Part shown: piece after piece, positions 26,001 through 31,785 of the stretch
How positions within the stretch are numbered: the stretch's first letter is position 1
How the letters are laid out: each line of letters begins with the position of its first letter
Source: Meghimatium bilineatum
Lineage: Eukaryota; Mollusca; Gastropoda; Stylommatophora; Philomycidae
Reading direction: 5' to 3'
Assembly: GCA_034231615.1 (NCBI GenBank)
Contig: CM067322.1
Location: forward strand, 58,596,938-58,660,937
Length of the DNA stretch: 64,000 nucleotides
Position numbers and translations under genes: made by a program
The notes under the pieces: generated by a model
Database searches by the model: none
Told to the model about the DNA's origin: nothing
Seen by the model: only the letters and a program-made list of their open reading frames with translations

Positions 26001-29000
26001 ACAAAAATTATCACGTTTTCAAAACACCCACCATCATTAACGCAAATTTTCCAAAAAAGAATTCAGGCCCCAGGGGATGTTTCTTAATTTTTAATTCAGG
26101 GCCCTAAAGGTTAAAATAATCAGGGATTTTGAAAAGTGTTGTTAAAAGGGGAAATTGTTTAAAAATGGATTTATTGTAACAGGATTACACTGTATATTCC
26201 TGGGTGTCAGTTTCTAAAACTGTTGGCAGGGAGATAAATTTGGGTCAACTATATCTATCTAAATTGAGATATTCTGGGAACTGGTTGTGTGTAAGATGGT
26301 CCAATGCCTCTGAATCATAGATATGAGATCCTTTTTAATATGAAAGCCTGGTTCTGCTTTAGAAAATACTGTAGAATTGATTGTTTCAGTTTCTTAGTTG
26401 AGGTTTCATTCACTGATACAGTGGAATCCCATTATAGCAAATTGATCAGGTCTGACAGAATATGTGCGTTATAACCGAAATTCGTTATATATGGCTATGA
26501 TAATTATTAACATACGTTATGTCCCTTTCAGTTATTGTTTCCCTTGTGCATTGTTTTTCCATGATGTAATGACTATGTATCAATTAAAAGAATGGTATAT
26601 CACTGTTCTGTTACCTCTCCTCTGAGTATCAGTTGTTTCTTAAGAAACATAACACAGAACCAGTCTCGCTGCCAATTACATGTACTTTCACCATAATTTC
26701 ATGTTTCTCCTTCAACCAACCAAAATTTAATTTAAGGTCAGTGTGGCTGTGACCGTCGGCAGTATAGGACACCTGTTTGCTAAAATGTAAACATGGATTA
26801 TTGCCCAATTTGTATGAAATCTATTGGTTGGCCTTGGCTATTTTTGGCATGTGACTCCAAGTATGTAAATAGCGATCAATTAAAAGTCCAACAATAATTT
26901 AAAATGTAATGAATGGGGTCCAAATTAATTCAGCTAGGGAGCCTGTATTGTCGTGAGTCACTGCATGTATCTATCTATTTATAAATTTTTTTCTGTCCGC
27001 TTATCCTGTGAGATTTTACAGGATTGAATAACGATCAGTTTTCAGGCTATTGCACGTCTGGTCGCTTGATATGCAGTAATACTGTGCTGTGTCAGAATGT
27101 TAGTAACTCCTTCACGAAAGTCACGGTATGGCCTTGGCTTTCAGATAACCCCTTCCTTTAAAATAAGAATAGATCTTGTTTCCTCGACACCATGGTTTTA
27201 ATAAGCAAAGTGAGCATTGTGTGTTTAGTTTAGGTGGTTGGAATGTATGGTCAGCTGCCTACACTGCCACTTACACCACCACCACCCCTCTCTCCCCCAC
27301 CATTTTCATAGCGTATTGTTGAGCGCACTAAATGACCATCAACAATATCACAGCCAGGTTTCATTTTAACACACCTTGTAAGACCTGTGGGCTAAATTAG
27401 AAATCATCCTAACTTGACTTTTCCCATGGCTTTCATTGGCTGTTGACAAAAAAAGTGACCAATTAAATTATGGGAAAAGACAAATGCCTCACTTTATGTT
27501 TGTTTGTTTTTCGTTCGCTCCATTGTAACCATCACGGATATCCGTGCGATTTCCACCGGGAGCGTGATTACGTTGTGCCACCGTTATGCGCCTTGTAGGC
27601 CTAGCACATCCGATTTCGGCATGCCTTGACAATTCGGGTGGGCTACCCTTAGCCTGTGACAGCCTCTATATCTGTCTCCAGGCACGCGTAGTGGAGACTC
27701 TTCGCCCAGACGATGTTTTGCTCTCGTCCAACTCGAACGAGGTGTTCCACTGTCTATGAACTTGCCTCGTGTAATTGGACGTGCTGTGCCTGTGCCCATT
27801 GGGTACCAAACCGTTTCTCATCCGTGAGCCTGGTTCCTTAAGGGGAAGAACTCAACAGAGGAGTTGGACCCTGGCTCTTTCACCCTCTTAGCCGAGGTGT
27901 CATTCACCGACATTGTGTACCCCTTGTCCAAGTTCGAGTCTCACACCACGCGTTTGGGAGCAAGGCGTTCTCGAGCTGAGCGTCCTTGTCCCAATAGCGC
28001 CTGAGCCCATCAGGTACTGAACCCTTTCTCTCTTCAAGTGTATTTCCGGTGTAGGAAAACCTGACAGTATAGTTGGGCCAGGGCTAAATCGTTGTCCCTT
28101 TTGTGCCTGAGCGAATCGAGTACAGAACCCTTTCTCTCTGCAAGTGTACTTCCGGTATAGGAAACCTTGACAGTAGAGTTGGGCCAGGACTACCATCGTT
28201 GTCCCTTTCTTGCCTACACCCATCAGGTACAGAACCCTTTCTCTTTGCAAGCATATTTCCGGTTTAGGAAGGCTCGACATTAGAGTTGGGTTAGGTCTTT
28301 TGCTTTACCAAACGCCAATGGATGGGTCTGGGTCTCTGCCTGTTAGGAAGTCTGGTAACTAGAAGCCCGTCTCAAGCTGACGGAGCTTGTAGTTCCCTTT
28401 CCTAGGGACTTTTCACTTTCTATTTGCAGTTCGCGCTGCCCTCTAGCGCTGTTCTGCCCTTTCATTGTTTCATTGTACTCTGTATGAAACATATTTGTCT
28501 CTCGCCATGCATTTACCTTTACGTGCATTTTACATTGGCCGCCCCTCCAATGTTCGGACTGGACTGACTAGCTTCACTGTATGTCGACAGTGTCGCTATA
28601 TGTGGTGCAGCTGGTGGTGTCGGAGATATTGTCTGTCTCTTGTGCAGTCAAATCTCTTTCCATCTGCTACCTCCACATTCTCGGACACGATCCCCAAATG
28701 ATTTGGCCAGAATCAGCACGAGCTGCTGTATTTCTGTTTCCAGGGTGCACCGCGTGGAGGTACATTTGGGATCTTGGTTATCTGCTAACCCTGGGTCCGC
28801 CTAGAGCAATGCGTTCCCTTTGCACCCCGCCTCACTTTAAAATGATGGACCCGATAGAACAGCAAGACTATACATGTATGCAACACACCTTTTAAAAAGA
28901 ATTTATAGTGTAGGCCTATCCTATTCAGGATGTAGACATTAACTCATGTACATGACATGGCGACAGCAAAAGCATGAGTCCTTTATCACACAGCTACAAA

Positions 29001-29177
29001 TATTACCTCCCTACAACTCCCTAATGTGAAAATATGCAGTATTTAACAGTTGTTTTTTACAGTTATTTTGAGAGTATGAATTCAAGATTGATGTATCATT
29101 TATTATTTTCCAGTTCCTTCATTTTGAGTACCATCAAAGATTTTCAAAAGGCTTCAGTGAACAATTCTGACAGGTAG
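4925..29177 (+). CDS. BABAM2: BABAM2 (BRE/BRCC45), BRCA1-A and BRISC complex subunit, complete 12-exon gene
   Basis: Coding exons: 4925-5058, 6834-6916, 9142-9239, 9843-9893, 10399-10566, 11749-11823, 14393-14493, 17014-17113, 20235-20305, 22154-22236, 23541-23691 and 29114-29177. All introns are GT-AG and the phases agree at every junction. They give 392 residues; human BABAM2 has 383. Diagnostic segments are CDRFKLKIPYA, EPPDFIFD, RRKEYIAAFISHFGT, FPYSPRWSGNEMAKRA and the C-terminal DFQKAS. The family has two degenerate ubiquitin E2-variant (UEV) folds, here roughly residues 30-160 and 280-375. It bridges MERIT40 to Abraxas/BRCC36 in the nuclear BRCA1-A complex and the cytoplasmic BRISC complex, which cleave K63-linked ubiquitin. 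The UEV folds lack a catalytic cysteine in known members. The start is the first ATG in frame and gives an N-terminus of the expected length. The large introns are packed with transposon debris. Identity is recognised from memory of the family. Confidence 0.93.
6281..6350 (+). mobile_element. tRNA-like SINE head
   Basis: TAGCATAGTGCCTAAGC followed by GAGGTTGAGGGTTTGATGTC resembles internal A and B boxes of a tRNA promoter at tRNA spacing. It belongs to the same family as the minus-strand copy at 3.2-3.5 kb. No folded tRNA with a proper acceptor stem could be drawn, so this is a SINE rather than a tRNA gene. Confidence 0.55.
6834..6916 (+). CDS. BABAM2: BABAM2 coding exon 2
   Basis: Encodes residues 45-72 and includes SKCDRFKLKIPYAQQVLT, matching the start of the first UEV domain (NCDRFKLHIPYAGETLK in vertebrates). 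The acceptor is TTTCTGTCAG and the donor ACAT|gtaagc, in phase with its neighbours. Confidence 0.92.
7395..7600 (+). mobile_element. LINE 3' fragment in BABAM2 intron 2
   Basis: The + strand reads GRSRRRWIEGVTNTL then HNITAYQATEYCKP, the same family as the fragment at 2.45-2.7 kb. It has stop codons and lacks the RT core. Confidence 0.6.
7725..8165 (+). mobile_element. LINE 3' end with (GAA)n tail
   Basis: The + strand frame of about 130 codons reads CYQCQTWTLDSRTIHKINT, then EMKCVRRMIGVSLRDKIRNE, VKWYGHITRQ and RPIGRPRKRWIDSV. This is the usual order of the C-terminal third of a non-LTR reverse transcriptase. It is followed by a run of AAGAAG units that looks like the microsatellite 3' tail. 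The frame is open to the end, so the copy is fairly young, but it is 5'-truncated within the RT. Confidence 0.8.
8460..8545 (+). repeat. SINE-like repeat with shared internal block
   Basis: The sequence CCAACTTTCCTTAGTTGCC, then ATGCCTGAAAGGAAGAG and GACCCTATTCTTTGCACC, recurs at 19.0 kb and 31.1 kb. Its CTTAGTCACcTCcTATGACATG-like core also appears inside the ~230-bp repeat family (for example 23.2 kb). Confidence 0.6.
8580..8760 (+). mobile_element. LINE 3' fragment
   Basis: Diverged copy of the RT-tail family at 1.5-1.9 kb. It retains KRQDTF..TLLGGKVEG, RRVRGHRYKLEGNI and the CTIKTKD motif in broken frames. Confidence 0.55.
9142..9239 (+). CDS. BABAM2: BABAM2 coding exon 3
   Basis: Encodes residues 73-105: WEVIFDSVNL, then KEPPDFIFDQEDDDFCPP. 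The PPDFIF core and following acidic stretch are hallmarks of the first UEV domain. The acceptor is GTCTCAG and the donor AGT|gtaagt. Confidence 0.93.
9843..9893 (+). CDS. BABAM2: BABAM2 coding exon 4 (51 bp)
   Basis: A 17-codon exon (FLDHSESFDESLTLTAL) between TTTTCTCTAG and gtaaat. It is phase 0 on both sides, so skipping it would keep the frame. It falls in a loop of variable length in the family and is supported mainly by splice sites and phase. Confidence 0.72.
10399..10566 (+). CDS. BABAM2: BABAM2 coding exon 5
   Basis: Encodes residues 123-178 (start SLMCWDWQNSESLAAVLTDL). It corresponds to the LQNLASWNPSNPECLL...ELVQQYHQFQ region of vertebrate proteins, the helical end of the first UEV domain. 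The acceptor is TTTCAG and the donor ATG|gtaaac. Confidence 0.9.
11230..11697. mobile_element. Pogo/Tc1-mariner-type MITE
   Basis: The left end CAGTGGAATCCTGTAATAAA and the right end ATTATAAGTGGATTTCACTG are inverted relatives of each other, in the style of pogo/Tigger ends (CAGTGGAATCCCGTTATAA). Similar isolated ends occur at 26.17 and 26.42 kb. A tRNA-like SINE sits inside it near 11.55 kb. There is no transposase. Confidence 0.55.
11530..11600 (-). mobile_element. tRNA-like SINE head inside a MITE
   Basis: The minus strand shows CTTATGTTCATGAGGTTGCA and then GATTCGAAATC, a B-box-like element, preceded by AATAGCAAAGAGGTCACAC as a poor A box. It fits the same SINE family as the copies at 3.4 and 6.3 kb. 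Confidence 0.45.
11749..11823 (+). CDS. BABAM2: BABAM2 coding exon 6
   Basis: Encodes residues 179-203 (RGLGTVNILVKLEENFSNLP, then PYLTQ). It matches the FLLKLPVDFSNIPTYLLK strand of the family. The acceptor is CTGATTAG and the donor CAG|gtagga. Confidence 0.9.
13041..13215 (-). repeat. SINE-like ~230-bp repeat, 3'-truncated
   Basis: Begins with AAAAGGGGAGCACAGAATAG and continues through TGGAGTTGGCTGTCCCATCT and ATAGGGTCAAA. This order is seen in the better copies at 16.7 and 46.5 kb. The 3' third with the GAATGAACGCAGAAGAAG end is missing. Confidence 0.6.
13476..13741 (-). mobile_element. Short A-tailed retroposon (266 bp) with 12-bp target duplication
   Basis: Flanked by the perfect 12-bp direct repeat CCAAGATAGATG (13464-13475 and 13741-13752, sharing one C with the element end). 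The left end is TTTGTTTGTTTT, i.e. an A-rich (AAAC)n tail on the minus strand. The remainder is almost identical to both ends of the 1,332-bp element at 27.5-28.8 kb, with its interior missing. It is a deletion derivative of that family and a recent insertion. Confidence 0.8.
14020..14270. repeat. Dispersed repeat, partner at 60.1 kb
   Basis: The stretch with GAAGTCTCCTGGGTATGAAA, then GGAAGTAAGAGCAAATC and TTGTAATTC recurs in the same orientation at 60.18-60.29 kb. No ends or coding capacity were recognised. Confidence 0.5.
14393..14493 (+). CDS. BABAM2: BABAM2 coding exon 7
   Basis: Encodes residues 204-236 plus two bases: DNPGTDTAVLHVCFP, then ESTAIQTQLFLSPQVE. It parallels the EDPGEDVALLSVSF...QVYPKLYLSPRIE region. 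The acceptor follows a long T tract and the donor is GAT|gtaagt. Confidence 0.92.
14525..14665 (+). repeat. SINE-like repeat variant (inverse orientation)
   Basis: Contains GTTCATTCTCAAACTCC, ATGGTCCTACTAAATTTTC and AGGATGTAGTCCAGAGAATG. It is a variant of the ~230-bp repeat in which TGGTCCTACTA replaces part of the 3' region. Similar variants lie at 22.5, 45.6, 60.8 and 63.0 kb. Confidence 0.6.
15000..15540 (-). mobile_element. Diverged relic of the 1.3-kb retroposon family
   Basis: Several blocks match the 27.5-28.8 kb element in the same order: GAGGTATTCCACTGCC, CTCATGTAATTAGACGT, GTGAGCCTCTTCC, CATAGCCGAGGTTTC and the GCCATCTAGCACTGCTCTGCC block. It is much older than the two copies with target duplications. 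Confidence 0.55.
15605..15665 (+). mobile_element. tRNA-like SINE head
   Basis: GGGCCACTATAGTGTTTTGG followed by AGATAGAGGTTCTATTCAG resembles weak A/B boxes with tRNA spacing. It is short and diverged. Confidence 0.35.
16715..16975 (-). repeat. SINE-like ~230-bp repeat, near full length
   Basis: Runs from GGCCCAAAAGGGGAGCTAAG through TGGAGTTGGCTTGCC, AGAGGGTCAA and GATATC-like sequence to ATCTGCAGGAGTTTGAAAGT and an AAGAAGAAGAA tail. It is written here in its tail-last orientation, where the A/GAA-rich end is the 3' end. It lies just upstream of BABAM2 exon 8. Confidence 0.7.
17014..17113 (+). CDS. BABAM2: BABAM2 coding exon 8
   Basis: Encodes residues 237-270: IAFGGSNSLHIPVFQHGILL, then GEYVSNIKQLLKNQ. 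It matches [22 protein letters not shown]...LLTNK. The acceptor is TTCTCAACAG and the donor CAG|gtaata. Confidence 0.93.
17500..18650. other. AT-rich intronic sequence with piggyBac-MITE-like segment
   Basis: No gene recognised. The segment around 18.38-18.55 kb (CATATCACACACACAC, ATATGCAAAAATTATTT) resembles the distal part of the TTAA-flanked element at 25.2-26.1 kb. No TTAA-bounded ends could be defined here. Confidence 0.35.
18995..19115 (+). repeat. SINE-like repeat with shared internal block
   Basis: CAACAGGTTGTCGGCC, then CCTTAGTCACTTTCTATGA and GACCCTATTCTTTGCATCC. The copy at 31.1 kb shares the same start and end. The TGTCAATGATGATTTTTTTT-like sequence before it is also shared with 31.09 kb. 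Confidence 0.6.
19140..19465 (+). mobile_element. LINE 3' fragment
   Basis: The + strand preserves, in broken frames, LGHVKIMSNYGILKKVLFS, then a basic stretch, PISWDELVND and WIVALCQGIKL. These match the order of a non-LTR RT C-terminal tail (LGHV..IPK.L..GR). Stop codons show it is inactive. Confidence 0.65.
19687..19905 (-). mobile_element. LINE 3' end, minus strand
   Basis: Reverse copy of the family at 1.5-1.9 kb. The CATCATCATTAAGTG tail, GCCGTCTCTGCAACGAAGAT and the CCTTGGTGGTGCATTCT segment are recognisable. The 49.1 and 34.0 kb fragments share this 3' end. Confidence 0.6.
20235..20305 (+). CDS. BABAM2: BABAM2 coding exon 9
   Basis: Encodes residues 271-293: VKLVCESFERRKEYIAAFIS, then HFG. 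This is the best-conserved block of the protein (KRREYIAAFLSHFGT) and opens the second UEV domain. The donor is GGGAC|gtaagt. Confidence 0.96.
20484..20803. mobile_element. Foldback MITE with telomere-like interior
   Basis: Arms of about 55 bp are inverted. CACACACTAAATGATGGCGC and ATTGTGGGATAAAATTGTCA on the left pair with TGACGTCATAATTTAGTGTC and ACAGTTTTATCTCACAAT on the right. Inside each arm are degenerate TTAGGG-like units (left) and their complement CCCTAA-like units (right). No coding capacity. Confidence 0.7.
22154..22236 (+). CDS. BABAM2: BABAM2 coding exon 10
   Basis: Encodes residues 294-321: TAILEYDAQSFSKIVLLLEW, then NDFFFTFS. It matches [27 protein letters not shown]. The acceptor is CATTCCAG and the donor TCAG|gtagct. 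Confidence 0.95.
22500..22672 (-). repeat. SINE-like repeat variant with GAA tail
   Basis: GTGTCAGGCCATTGGCGCAA, then GGACTACATCCTGCTGGAAA, GAACCATTGTCCTGCTAC, GGGAGTTTGAGAATGAACGC and TGAAGAAGAAG. A clean example of the variant family and of the shared GAATGAACGC(A/T)GAAGAAG 3' end. Confidence 0.7.
23030..23272 (+). repeat. SINE-like ~230-bp repeat (inverse orientation)
   Basis: AGGATGTAGTTCAGAGAATG, GTATCATGGTTTACAGCTTG, ATGGGATGGGACAGCCAACT, CCTTAGTCACTTCTTATGAC and CCCCTTTCTGACCCTGGAAA. It covers most of the consensus except the GAA tail. It shows the block shared with the repeats at 8.5, 19.0 and 31.1 kb. Confidence 0.7.
23541..23691 (+). CDS. BABAM2: BABAM2 coding exon 11
   Basis: Encodes residues 322-371 and contains LPMYFPMDHPTFIFKSVYH and NFPYSPRWSGNEMAKRA. 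These are near-identical in layout to the vertebrate second UEV domain. The donor AG|gtaaac leaves two bases for the next exon. Confidence 0.96.
24045..24420 (-). mobile_element. RNase H LINE, 3' fragment
   Basis: The minus strand has an open frame reading MKSIRKPQTPTQDDYHIMNR, VIILRLRTGHNRLRSHMYTK, MCTCGQAAQSAKHILQEC and LYELQKTVSF. It is the region after the RNase H domain in I/Jockey-type LINEs, with a Cys-Cys-His-Cys-like CTCG..HILQEC motif. It ends in a (GAA)n tail (CTTCTTCTT on +). The frame is intact. Sister copies at 35.5 and 58.7 kb. Confidence 0.85.
24529..24565 (+). other. Cryptic alternative terminal exon of BABAM2
   Basis: The acceptor TTTTGTTTTCCAACAG is followed in the phase of exon 11 by R, LIKQANSRCLL and TAG. 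Splicing is possible, but the peptide has no similarity to known BABAM2 C-termini. I favour the exon at 29.1 kb. Confidence 0.3.
24640..24935. repeat. Dispersed repeat, partner at 27.24-27.5 and 28.84 kb
   Basis: Shares AAATGACCA, CACAGCTGGGTTTCAT, CCTGTAGGATAAATT, CATGAGTTTTATTGGCTGTT and TCACTTTAGAAGCATGGAC with the sequence interrupted by the 1.3-kb retroposon near 27.5 kb. A weaker relative lies at 53.4-53.6 kb. Confidence 0.6.
25218..26110. mobile_element. piggyBac-type non-autonomous element (893 bp)
   Basis: Bounded on both sides by TTAA (25214-25217 and 26111-26114), the piggyBac target duplication. The ends CCTTTACGACTCTG and CAGGGCCCTAAAGG are inverted with 11 of 14 matches. The left end also carries subterminal palindromic GCGGTCGCAATATTGCGCC. 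No transposase is encoded; the 86- and 91-codon frames inside show no motif. Confidence 0.75.
26150..26445. mobile_element. Two isolated pogo-type MITE ends facing each other
   Basis: ATGGATTTATTGTAACAGG ending in ATTACACTGTA (about 26194), and TACAGTGGAATCCCATTATA starting about 26418, resemble the ends of the MITE at 11.2-11.7 kb. They do not form one obvious element in this order. Confidence 0.4.
26750..26872. repeat. Dispersed repeat, inverted copy at 52.9 kb
   Basis: GTAAACATGGATTATTG, GGCCTTGGCTATTTTTGGCA and TGTGACTCCAAGTAT match the reverse complement of 52.89-53.0 kb. Nature unknown. Confidence 0.5.
27005..27120 (-). mobile_element. LINE 3' fragment
   Basis: Close copy of the 3' region at 2.48-2.59 kb: TTGCACGTCTGGTCGCTTGA, ACTGTGCTGTGTCAGAATGT and TAACTCCTTCA. 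Only about 100 bp is retained. Confidence 0.6.
27497..28828 (-). mobile_element. A-tailed retroposon, 1,332 bp, with 11-bp target duplication
   Basis: Flanked by the perfect 11-bp repeat GCCTCACTTTA (27486-27496 and 28829-28839). It interrupts an older repeat whose uninterrupted copy lies at 24.6-24.9 kb. The left end TGTTTGTTTGTTTTTCG is an (AAAC)n tail on the minus strand, so it inserted by target-primed reverse transcription. It is more GC-rich than its surroundings and holds three 106-bp tandem repeats. I found no reverse transcriptase, endonuclease or tRNA-like promoter. The 126- and 71-codon minus-strand frames are repetitive and unrecognised. It is non-autonomous, with relatives at 13.5, 15.0 and 43.6-44.4 kb. 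Confidence 0.75.
28012..28300. repeat. Tandem repeat, 106-107 bp, about 3 copies
   Basis: The word GAACCCTTTCTCT recurs at spacings of 106 and 107 bp, each time followed by CAAG, a TTCCGG block and AGTTGGGCCAGG or a close variant. Lies inside the 1.3-kb retroposon. A fourth, weaker unit precedes it around 27.79-27.9 kb. Confidence 0.75.
29114..29177 (+). CDS. BABAM2: BABAM2 terminal coding exon 12
   Basis: After a 5.4-kb intron, the acceptor TTATTATTTTCCAG opens a frame in the required phase. It encodes SSFILSTIKDFQKASVNNSD, then R and TAG. The DFQKAS helix matches the QFQEAAFANG terminus of vertebrate BABAM2. A competing in-phase terminal exon exists at 24529-24565 but lacks this similarity. 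Confidence 0.85.
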
Positions 29178-29364
29178 TCAAAAGGAAATCTAACAATTGT
29201 TGTAATGTGCCACTGTTTGAGGAATTTTACTACCAACCATGGATAATTCAGAATGAGAACTGACAATCACATGTTATGTTTTTGTGGCAATAGAAAGGGA
29301 TTCATATACAAAACATAAGAAATGTTTTAACTATCTTTCCATAGAAAATATAGGTCATTCAATC

Positions 29365-29370
29365 AATAAA
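29365..29370 (+). terminator. Poly(A) signal of BABAM2
   Basis: AATAAA about 190 bp after the BABAM2 stop codon, in AT-rich sequence with no closer canonical hexamer noticed. It is the likely cleavage signal. Confidence 0.6.
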
Positions 29371-30364
29371 ATATGGGCTGTTTGTGACTAGCTTTTGTTG
29401 CATTTCTTTGTGCCTGACAGTGAATCATAGTAATTAATTAGCAATTAAAAAAGAATGTTGATGGTGCATGTCTAGTTTCTGGCATGATAATCCTAAATCT
29501 GGGTTACAATACTCTAGTTCAGGGGTTTTCAACCTTTAAGGATGGCAAGTACCACCCACATCTAATAGTGCATGCAAACACTTTAACTCTCATAGCTTGA
29601 GCACATGCCCTTACTACAGCACCAAATCTGCTCTAGTATCTTATATGCTGGAAATTCATTGAATGATTTATACATTGAAGAACAAACAATACACATATCT
29701 ATAATGTACAGTAACATCATCTAAGAATGTGTCATACATTTTTTTTATGTAAAAGGAAATCCATAGTATATCATTTATTGAAATACAGAAATTTTTATTT
29801 ATGTTTTGCATATAAATCCCTCTCTAGAACCATTATTTTTTTTAATGATTTTCAGCCACGCATCTACATTCTAATTATAGTTAATATTATGTCACAATAT
29901 GAATGTATCTCAAAAGTATCATTTAGTATGAATTTTCTGTATTGATGCGGATTTAAGGCCCCCCCCCCCAAAGGAACTTTGATGTTAAATTTAAGAAAAT
30001 ATTATTAATGCTGACATTTCTATTTCGCACACACATATTGGAATGTATTTATGAAGGGGGGGGGGAACAGGGACTTTTGGTGCTAAATACTGACATTTTT
30101 ATTGAAATACGGAAATAAATTGTTAAAAATATGGATTTATGAACAAATATTTTGACAGCTATGGTGGTCTGTGTTACTTGATTGTATATTTTTCATATTG
30201 ACCAAATGTACAGTATGTGTGGCTAGGAAGTAATTAATGAAATTATCTACACAAAATTTGTATTCAGGAAAATGAAAATCTTGTTGAGTAAAAACTGTTA
30301 TTTTAGAAATATATGGTTTATGTATGGATTATATTTTGGAAGTTTGGCAAATTTTAAAATCATT

Positions 30365-30550
30365 GCTATGATGGGTACAAGATGGCACAAGAAAGAGAGG
30401 ATGGCCAAAAGAAACTATTTGTAGACTGACCATCAATGAGTCTTGGCAGTGTGCAAATGCTACATAAGGCAATATCACATCTCATACCGAAAGCCACTTG
30501 TTTCTACCCTATGCATTGTAATCAGCGCTGAAGGAAACATAGTCTAATAG
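30365..30550 (+). mobile_element. LINE 3' fragment
   Basis: The + strand reads GTRWHKKRGWPKETIC, then a degenerate stretch ending in a YALXSALKE-like terminus. The copy at 60.36-60.55 kb has the same ending (YASYSALKEH). Confidence 0.55.
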
Positions 30551-30562
30551 ATTGTACTACAG

Positions 30563-31030
30563 TACAGGAGAAAAAAAGCTACTTGGGCAAAGTAAGAAGT
30601 CTACTCAGACTAAAGAAATGTGTTTATATCCAAAAAATATGCAATGTCTGCTGAAGAATATGTGACGAACATCATCAGAAAATGCAGCTGGACATAAATT
30701 GACCACATACTTAAAATGAAGGAAGACAGAATTCCATAACAAGTCTTCATGTGGACACCAGACAGGGAAAGAAAACATAGAAGACCAAAAACAACGCTCA
30801 GAAGAACATTTATGAATGAATTAAAATCAACTTGCATAAATGCACAAGACCTGCAATCCTTGGCAACTGATCAACAGGCATAGAGAACTATTTGGCCCTA
30901 TGTGCCAAACTTGACAAAAGAGGAACTGACTGACTGACAGGAGAAAAAATGACTTGGGCAAAATAAGAAGTTTACTCAGACTACAGAAATGTGGTTGTAC
31001 CCAAAAATTATGCAATGTCTGCTGGCCCAC
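30563..31030 (+). mobile_element. LINE 3' fragment flanked by a 90-bp duplication
   Basis: The + strand shows IDHILKMKEDRIP, FMWTPDRERKHRRPKTTLRR, then LKSTCINAQDLQSLATD and WPYVPNLTKEELTD. This is a complete order for the tail of a non-LTR RT. About 90 bp at the start (AGGAGAAAAAAAGC...CAATGTCTGCTG) recurs diverged after it (30938-31030). Confidence 0.65.
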
Positions 31031-31084
31031 ATCTCTTTATCATCCGTGGTGATGATTTAATAGAAGACAAAAGTAAGAAATGAG

Positions 31085-31245
31085 ACAAGATGTAACAATG
31101 ATTATTCTTTCGCGCAACAGGTTGTCGGCCTAACCCCCCCCTCCCCCCCAACTTTCCTTAGTCACCTCCTATGACATGCTTGAAAAGATAACACTGGCCC
31201 TATTCTTTGCACTCTGAACTAGAAGTCCAGGCACTGATGACGTAA
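31085..31245 (+). repeat. SINE-like repeat with shared internal block
   Basis: GCAACAGGTTGTCGGCCTAA, CTTTCCTTAGTCACCTCCTA, GGCCCTATTCTTTGCACTC and GAACTAGAAGTCCAGGC. The sister copy is at 19.0 kb and a shorter one at 8.5 kb. Confidence 0.6.
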
Positions 31246-31589
31246 TATTAATAGCTTACAACATTCAAACAGAAACTAACAGGTAGAGGATGCCAAAATG
31301 AGGTGGATTTAATGATTATTGACACCTTAAGGCTCTACAATATTACTTCTTATCAGGTGTAATCTGTCCTGTGAACCAATATTCAGACACAGATGTGAAG
31401 CTGCAGGCGTTAGTAATACCTGGCAAAAGTAAAGTAAGCAAACAGTTAAGAGTTGTCGCTGTGCGGATTAAAATGAGTAGCGTACCATTACTGGGAATGT
31501 TGATAAGAGACAAGCTGAAACAATTTGTAACATTTGAGAAATTAAACAACAGAACAAGAACATAAATTACTACTAGTTATCTTCATTTT

Positions 31590-31785
31590 GGATACTATAA
31601 ATATCTGCTGACATCACTGATATTTGTCTCAGCGATCATGCTGAAGTCAGATTTGTCAAGCCAAAAGGTGCAGTAATGACAGAAAATCTGTAAACAATGT
31701 CACAATGCATTCCGTTCTCCTGACAACATCCTGCTAATATGCAAGAGGTTGAGATCAAATGCAGAAGAGAAATCTCAGCAATTAT
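31590..31785 (-). repeat. SINE-like ~230-bp repeat, 3' part
   Basis: GCTGAAGTCAGATTTGTCAA, AATGTCACAATGCATTCCG, ACATCCTGCTAATATGCA and a final GAGATCAAATGCAGAAGAGA. This is the 3' half of the repeat, including a degenerate GAA tail. Confidence 0.55.

Noticed and set aside
27900-28280. 126-codon minus-strand frame
   Set aside because: Follows the 106-bp tandem repeats. It has repeated segments and no recognised domain. The frame is likely fortuitous.
29519-29560. hAT terminal inverted repeat (CAGGGGTTTTCAACCTTT)
   Set aside because: Looks like a hAT end, but no matching opposite end or target duplication was found nearby.
31371-31565. 64-codon + frame (start MNQYSDTDVKLQALV)
   Set aside because: Looks protein-like but has no recognised family, no convincing splice donor and no neighbour support. 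Left uncalled.
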